Below, one piece after another: positions 32,865 to 35,506 of a stretch of 35,506 nt of DNA. The first letter of the stretch is position 1. Each line of letters starts with the position of its first letter. The DNA is from UBA5436 sp964346085 (GTDB lineage Bacteria; Bacillota; Clostridia; Saccharofermentanales; DTU023). The stretch spans positions 1 through 35,506 of the forward strand of contig CAYFSZ010000006.1 in assembly GCA_964346085.1 (NCBI GenBank). The letters run 5' to 3'. A program made the translations under genes and the position numbers. The notes beneath the pieces are model-generated. The model saw only the letters and a program-made list of their open reading frames with translations. It was not told where the DNA came from and ran no database searches.

Positions 32865-35506
32865 AAGACGATAATACACTAGATAAAAATAGTGCTGAAT
32901 TAAATAATGAAGTAAAAGAAGAAATAAAAGAAAACGAAAAAGACTATTCAGAAGAAAATCTGGATAGTCTTTCTTTAGATGCCGTAAAAAAGAAAAAAGA
33001 TACGGCTAAATCAAAAAAGAAGATAATTGAAGAAATCGAAGCAATTAAAAAGAAAAAGGCTGAAAACGAAGCCAAAATAATGTTAGGAATAGACTCATAT
33101 TTTTCTGTTTTTGCTAATGAGGAAAAAGAAAAGGAAACAACAAAAGACCTAAAGGAAGAACTTGTAGATGAATCTGTTAATCCTTTAATTGAAGCTGAAT
33201 CTATATCTAAAAAAAGTCAGCGGGGCAATGCTGAAAATGAGATAAGCAAAACAATCTCACAAATAAAAAAAGATCGACAAGAGAGAATTAATAATGAATT
33301 AACGGTCGATTATAATAAAGAATTCTCCTATGACCACGATGTTAAAGATTCTATTGACTCTGCTCATGAGATAAGAGAAAAACAACGTGTAACAAGAAAA
33401 GAACATAACGCTTCTGATGTAATAATAGAAGACTCTAGTGAAAAGGATAATTATTGTGAACCTTCAAACAATCCAAATAAAAGCGATGTTCAAACTAATC
33501 GTTATAATAATAACAATAATAGTGAAATAAATAGAAATACACAAAATTCACATAATAAGATTCATTCTAAACAAAATAATGCTGTTGTAATTAAGAGCAA
33601 AAGTGCTGCTCTTCAAGTAGACCAGAAGGAAACTCCAACACGAATCAAAACAAAAACAAAATATAAAATAGTAGATAAGAAAAAAAGGGAAATACCAGAA
33701 AAAAATAAAATATCAAAGAGTTATCTTATTCGAAAGAAAAAGTTAAAGGATAAACAACGACAAAAGAAACAACAGCAATCTCGTCAATCAGAGAAAAAGC
33801 AAACCAACAAAAATGATAAGAAAGATAATAAAAGACAAAACAACCACAAGGAAAAAGGTAAGCTGAAAAAAGCATCAAATCCAATTTTAAGGAATGCTAA
33901 AAAGCCTATTAGTATAGGAAATAAAGGTATTAAAACCTTTAATGATTCATCACAAGTCACAAACTCACAAGAGGCAATTGATCAGGCAACTCAACCAGCT
34001 AAAAAAACAGTGAAGGCTGTTGCGAAGGTTTCTTTCAATACAGGCAAAAAAATTATTACAACAGTACTAAAAAATATTATTAAAGGACTTATAAAAATAC
34101 TTGGAAAAATTGCTGCCGTTCTCGGGCCAGTCGGAATTGCTGTAGTTGTAATTTCTCTAATCCTTACAGTTGGAATTAATTCTGTATTTATTAGTATTAG
34201 ACCATCTCTAGCACTGCAAGACGTATTAGATGAAAATATGTCAATTGAGGAGTTGCTTCAAGATGAAGATTTTAGGTTCATCAGAACATTAGCGGAAAAC
34301 CACAAAAAACAAATACAAGAACTAGAGAAGAATATAAGCCATAATAGCCTTATTCTTCCTACAGGTTATGGCATTCCAGAATTAGACAAACTCTATTTCT
34401 ATGCAATGTACGATGGAACAACTGACTTTCAAACAGCCTTAGCAAGGATATATGAAGAATCGGTTCGGATTGAAACTTCAACAACAAGCAGTGAAGAAAA
34501 TTTTAAAACGCTAACGATCAAAACAGAAGTAGATCTTCCAGATATGGACGTTGCGATGATTCCTCTGTATGAAGAAAATATAAATGAATATAAAGAAATT
34601 ATATATAAAGTGGCAGGTATTAAACCAGAAAGTAATAGGCCAGTGCTTGCAGGAAGTGTTGAAGCTACCGTGTGGTTTTTCTTGCTAGAAAATGGATTCA
34701 CAAAAGAAGCTATTGCAGGGATTATGGGAAATCTTTATGCAGAGTCAGGATTTAATATTTCGGCAATAGAACAAACAGCATCAAATCCGGGAGAAGGCAT
34801 AGGACTTGTTCAATGGAGTTTTGGACGAAAAGCAGAACTCATTAGTTTTGCTGAAAAACAGAATAAGCAATGGAATGATTTAACAGTTCAATTAGAATTT
34901 CTTCTATATGAAATGAATCATTCACAAGCATATCGATTTAACGTCCTAAATCTTCCATATCCTGCTCCTTATAATGTGCATGGGTTAGATGGTGGAATTA
35001 ACGAATTTAAGAACCTAAAGGATATTAAAAAGGCAACACAAGTTTTCTGTTGGAACTTTGAAACACCAATGTTTAGTTTATATCATTATTCTGTCAGAGA
35101 AACAAAAGCCTTTGAATACTATAATCAGTTTAAAGACTATGACTCGAGGGCAGATTATAGTGGATCATTTGGAGATGAAGACTTTGCTGCTCTAATTGCT
35201 GAAGCTGAAAAACATTTAGGTAAACCATATGTATTTGGTGCAAATGGGCCAAATGCATTTGATTGTTCTTCGTTCGTATGCTGGTCATTCACTCACTCAG
35301 GTGTGCTTAATATGCCTAGAACAACAGCTCAAGCAATATATGTCAATTACTGTACACCTATCTCAGCAGCAGAAGCTAGAGCAGGGGATTTGGTATTCTT
35401 TACGAGAACATATCCAACATCAGATCCTATTACACATATTGGTATTTATGTAGGAGATAATAAGATGATCCACGCAGGTTCACCGATAGAGTATACGGAT
35501 TTATCT
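32861..35506 (+). CDS. VirB1-like wall hydrolase (lysozyme domain plus NlpC/P60), 3' end outside the window
   Basis: The frame is open for 882 codons to the right edge with no stop, so the gene is partial. The first 410 residues are charged, Lys/Asn/Glu-rich and apparently disordered. A membrane helix (about 418-445, GPVGIAVVVISLILTVG) follows, then a spacer. Next comes a phage-tail-lysozyme-type domain (about 600-700; IAGIMGNLYAESGFN, GIGLVQWSFGRK). The NlpC/P60 peptidase domain starts near 775, with the catalytic Cys in AFDCSSFVCW and His in ITHIGIYVG. This pairing is the CwlT/TcpG-like enzyme of Gram-positive ICEs, which opens the wall for the channel. It overlaps virB4 by 4 bp. The cytoplasmic tail is much longer than I would expect for CwlT. 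Confidence 0.88.
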   Translation, partial: MKDDNTLDKNSAELNNEVKEEIKENEKDYSEENLDSLSLDAVKKKKDTAKSKKKIIEEIEAIKKKKAENEAKIMLGIDSYFSVFANEEKEKETTKDLKEELVDESVNPLIEAESISKKSQRGNAENEISKTISQIKKDRQERINNELTVDYNKEFSYDHDVKDSIDSAHEIREKQRVTRKEHNASDVIIEDSSEKDNYCEPSNNPNKSDVQTNRYNNNNNSEINRNTQNSHNKIHSKQNNAVVIKSKSAALQVDQKETPTRIKTKTKYKIVDKKKREIPEKNKISKSYLIRKKKLKDKQRQKKQQQSRQSEKKQTNKNDKKDNKRQNNHKEKGKLKKASNPILRNAKKPISIGNKGIKTFNDSSQVTNSQEAIDQATQPAKKTVKAVAKVSFNTGKKIITTVLKNIIKGLIKILGKIAAVLGPVGIAVVVISLILTVGINSVFISIRPSLALQDVLDENMSIEELLQDEDFRFIRTLAENHKKQIQELEKNISHNSLILPTGYGIPELDKLYFYAMYDGTTDFQTALARIYEESVRIETSTTSSEENFKTLTIKTEVDLPDMDVAMIPLYEENINEYKEIIYKVAGIKPESNRPVLAGSVEATVWFFLLENGFTKEAIAGIMGNLYAESGFNISAIEQTASNPGEGIGLVQWSFGRKAELISFAEKQNKQWNDLTVQLEFLLYEMNHSQAYRFNVLNLPYPAPYNVHGLDGGINEFKNLKDIKKATQVFCWNFETPMFSLYHYSVRETKAFEYYNQFKDYDSRADYSGSFGDEDFAALIAEAEKHLGKPYVFGANGPNAFDCSSFVCWSFTHSGVLNMPRTTAQAIYVNYCTPISAAEARAGDLVFFTRTYPTSDPITHIGIYVGDNKMIHAGSPIEYTDLS

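Noticed and set aside
35229..35453. 74-codon frame near the right edge
   Set aside because: A shifted reading of the NlpC/P60 domain of the partial wall hydrolase, whose frame carries the catalytic motifs.
1..35506. tRNA or rRNA genes and insertion sequences
   Set aside because: No tRNA-like cloverleaf sequence, rRNA stretch or transposase frame was seen on either strand.

Overview
The window is low-GC, Lys/Glu/Ile-rich DNA with strong AGGAGG-type ribosome sites, LPXTG-type surface proteins and a Gram-positive type IV secretion system. It therefore comes from a member of the Bacillota; I cannot name the genus. About 3.4 kb of ordinary chromosome is followed by roughly 32 kb of an integrative and conjugative element (ICE). 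The element runs off the right edge inside a gene.

Chromosome (1-3436): purine nucleoside phosphorylase on the minus strand with its own terminator, a lipoprotein resembling the DUF2927 family, and the 23S rRNA uracil-C5 methyltransferase RlmD. The last codons of rlmD carry a sequence very like the attachment core recalled for ICEs that insert in rumA/rlmD of streptococci, so the left end of the ICE is probably at about 3395-3414. Just inside lies only the C-terminal stub of a tyrosine recombinase.

ICE left part (3.9-9.0 kb): a structured leader, parA-parB, a winged-helix/DUF6017-type replication initiator with 22-23-bp iteron-like repeats inside it (a likely origin), and four unrecognised small genes. 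Surface module (9.2-18.5 kb): a lipoprotein with a possible zinc-binding C-terminal domain; a 1898-residue adhesin with an N-terminal thioester-like domain, SpaA/Cna-B-like domains, three VaFE-type repeats and a KPVTND sorting signal; a class B sortase with Lys in the usual Arg position; and a G5/FIVAR protein ending in LPTTG. Accessory and mobilisation part (18.5-26.9 kb): two paralogous JAMM/RadC-like proteins, a MobC-like protein, a MOBP-type relaxase, a PcfB/DUF3801 protein, an ArdC-N/IrrE-type metallopeptidase and a second ArdC-N-like protein. Transfer part (26.9-35.5 kb): VirD4 coupling protein, VirB2-like small membrane protein, VirB6-like protein, PrgI, VirB4 ATPase and a lysozyme-NlpC/P60 wall hydrolase that is cut by the window edge.

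The most unusual feature is a recurring spacer. Six gene junctions carry an almost identical block: an 18-bp inverted repeat (GTGTGAAG-NN-CTTCACAC), then an intrinsic-terminator hairpin with an AAGAGC/GCTCTT stem and T-tract, then at once the ribosome site of the next gene. Two further junctions (before parA and before rep) have the terminator alone. Only 26-34 nt separate the terminator stem from the next start codon, too little for a promoter, so downstream genes seem to depend on read-through. This suggests element-wide conditional termination or antitermination. At three copies the repeat runs back into coding sequence and gives unrelated proteins the same HEEPER C-terminus.
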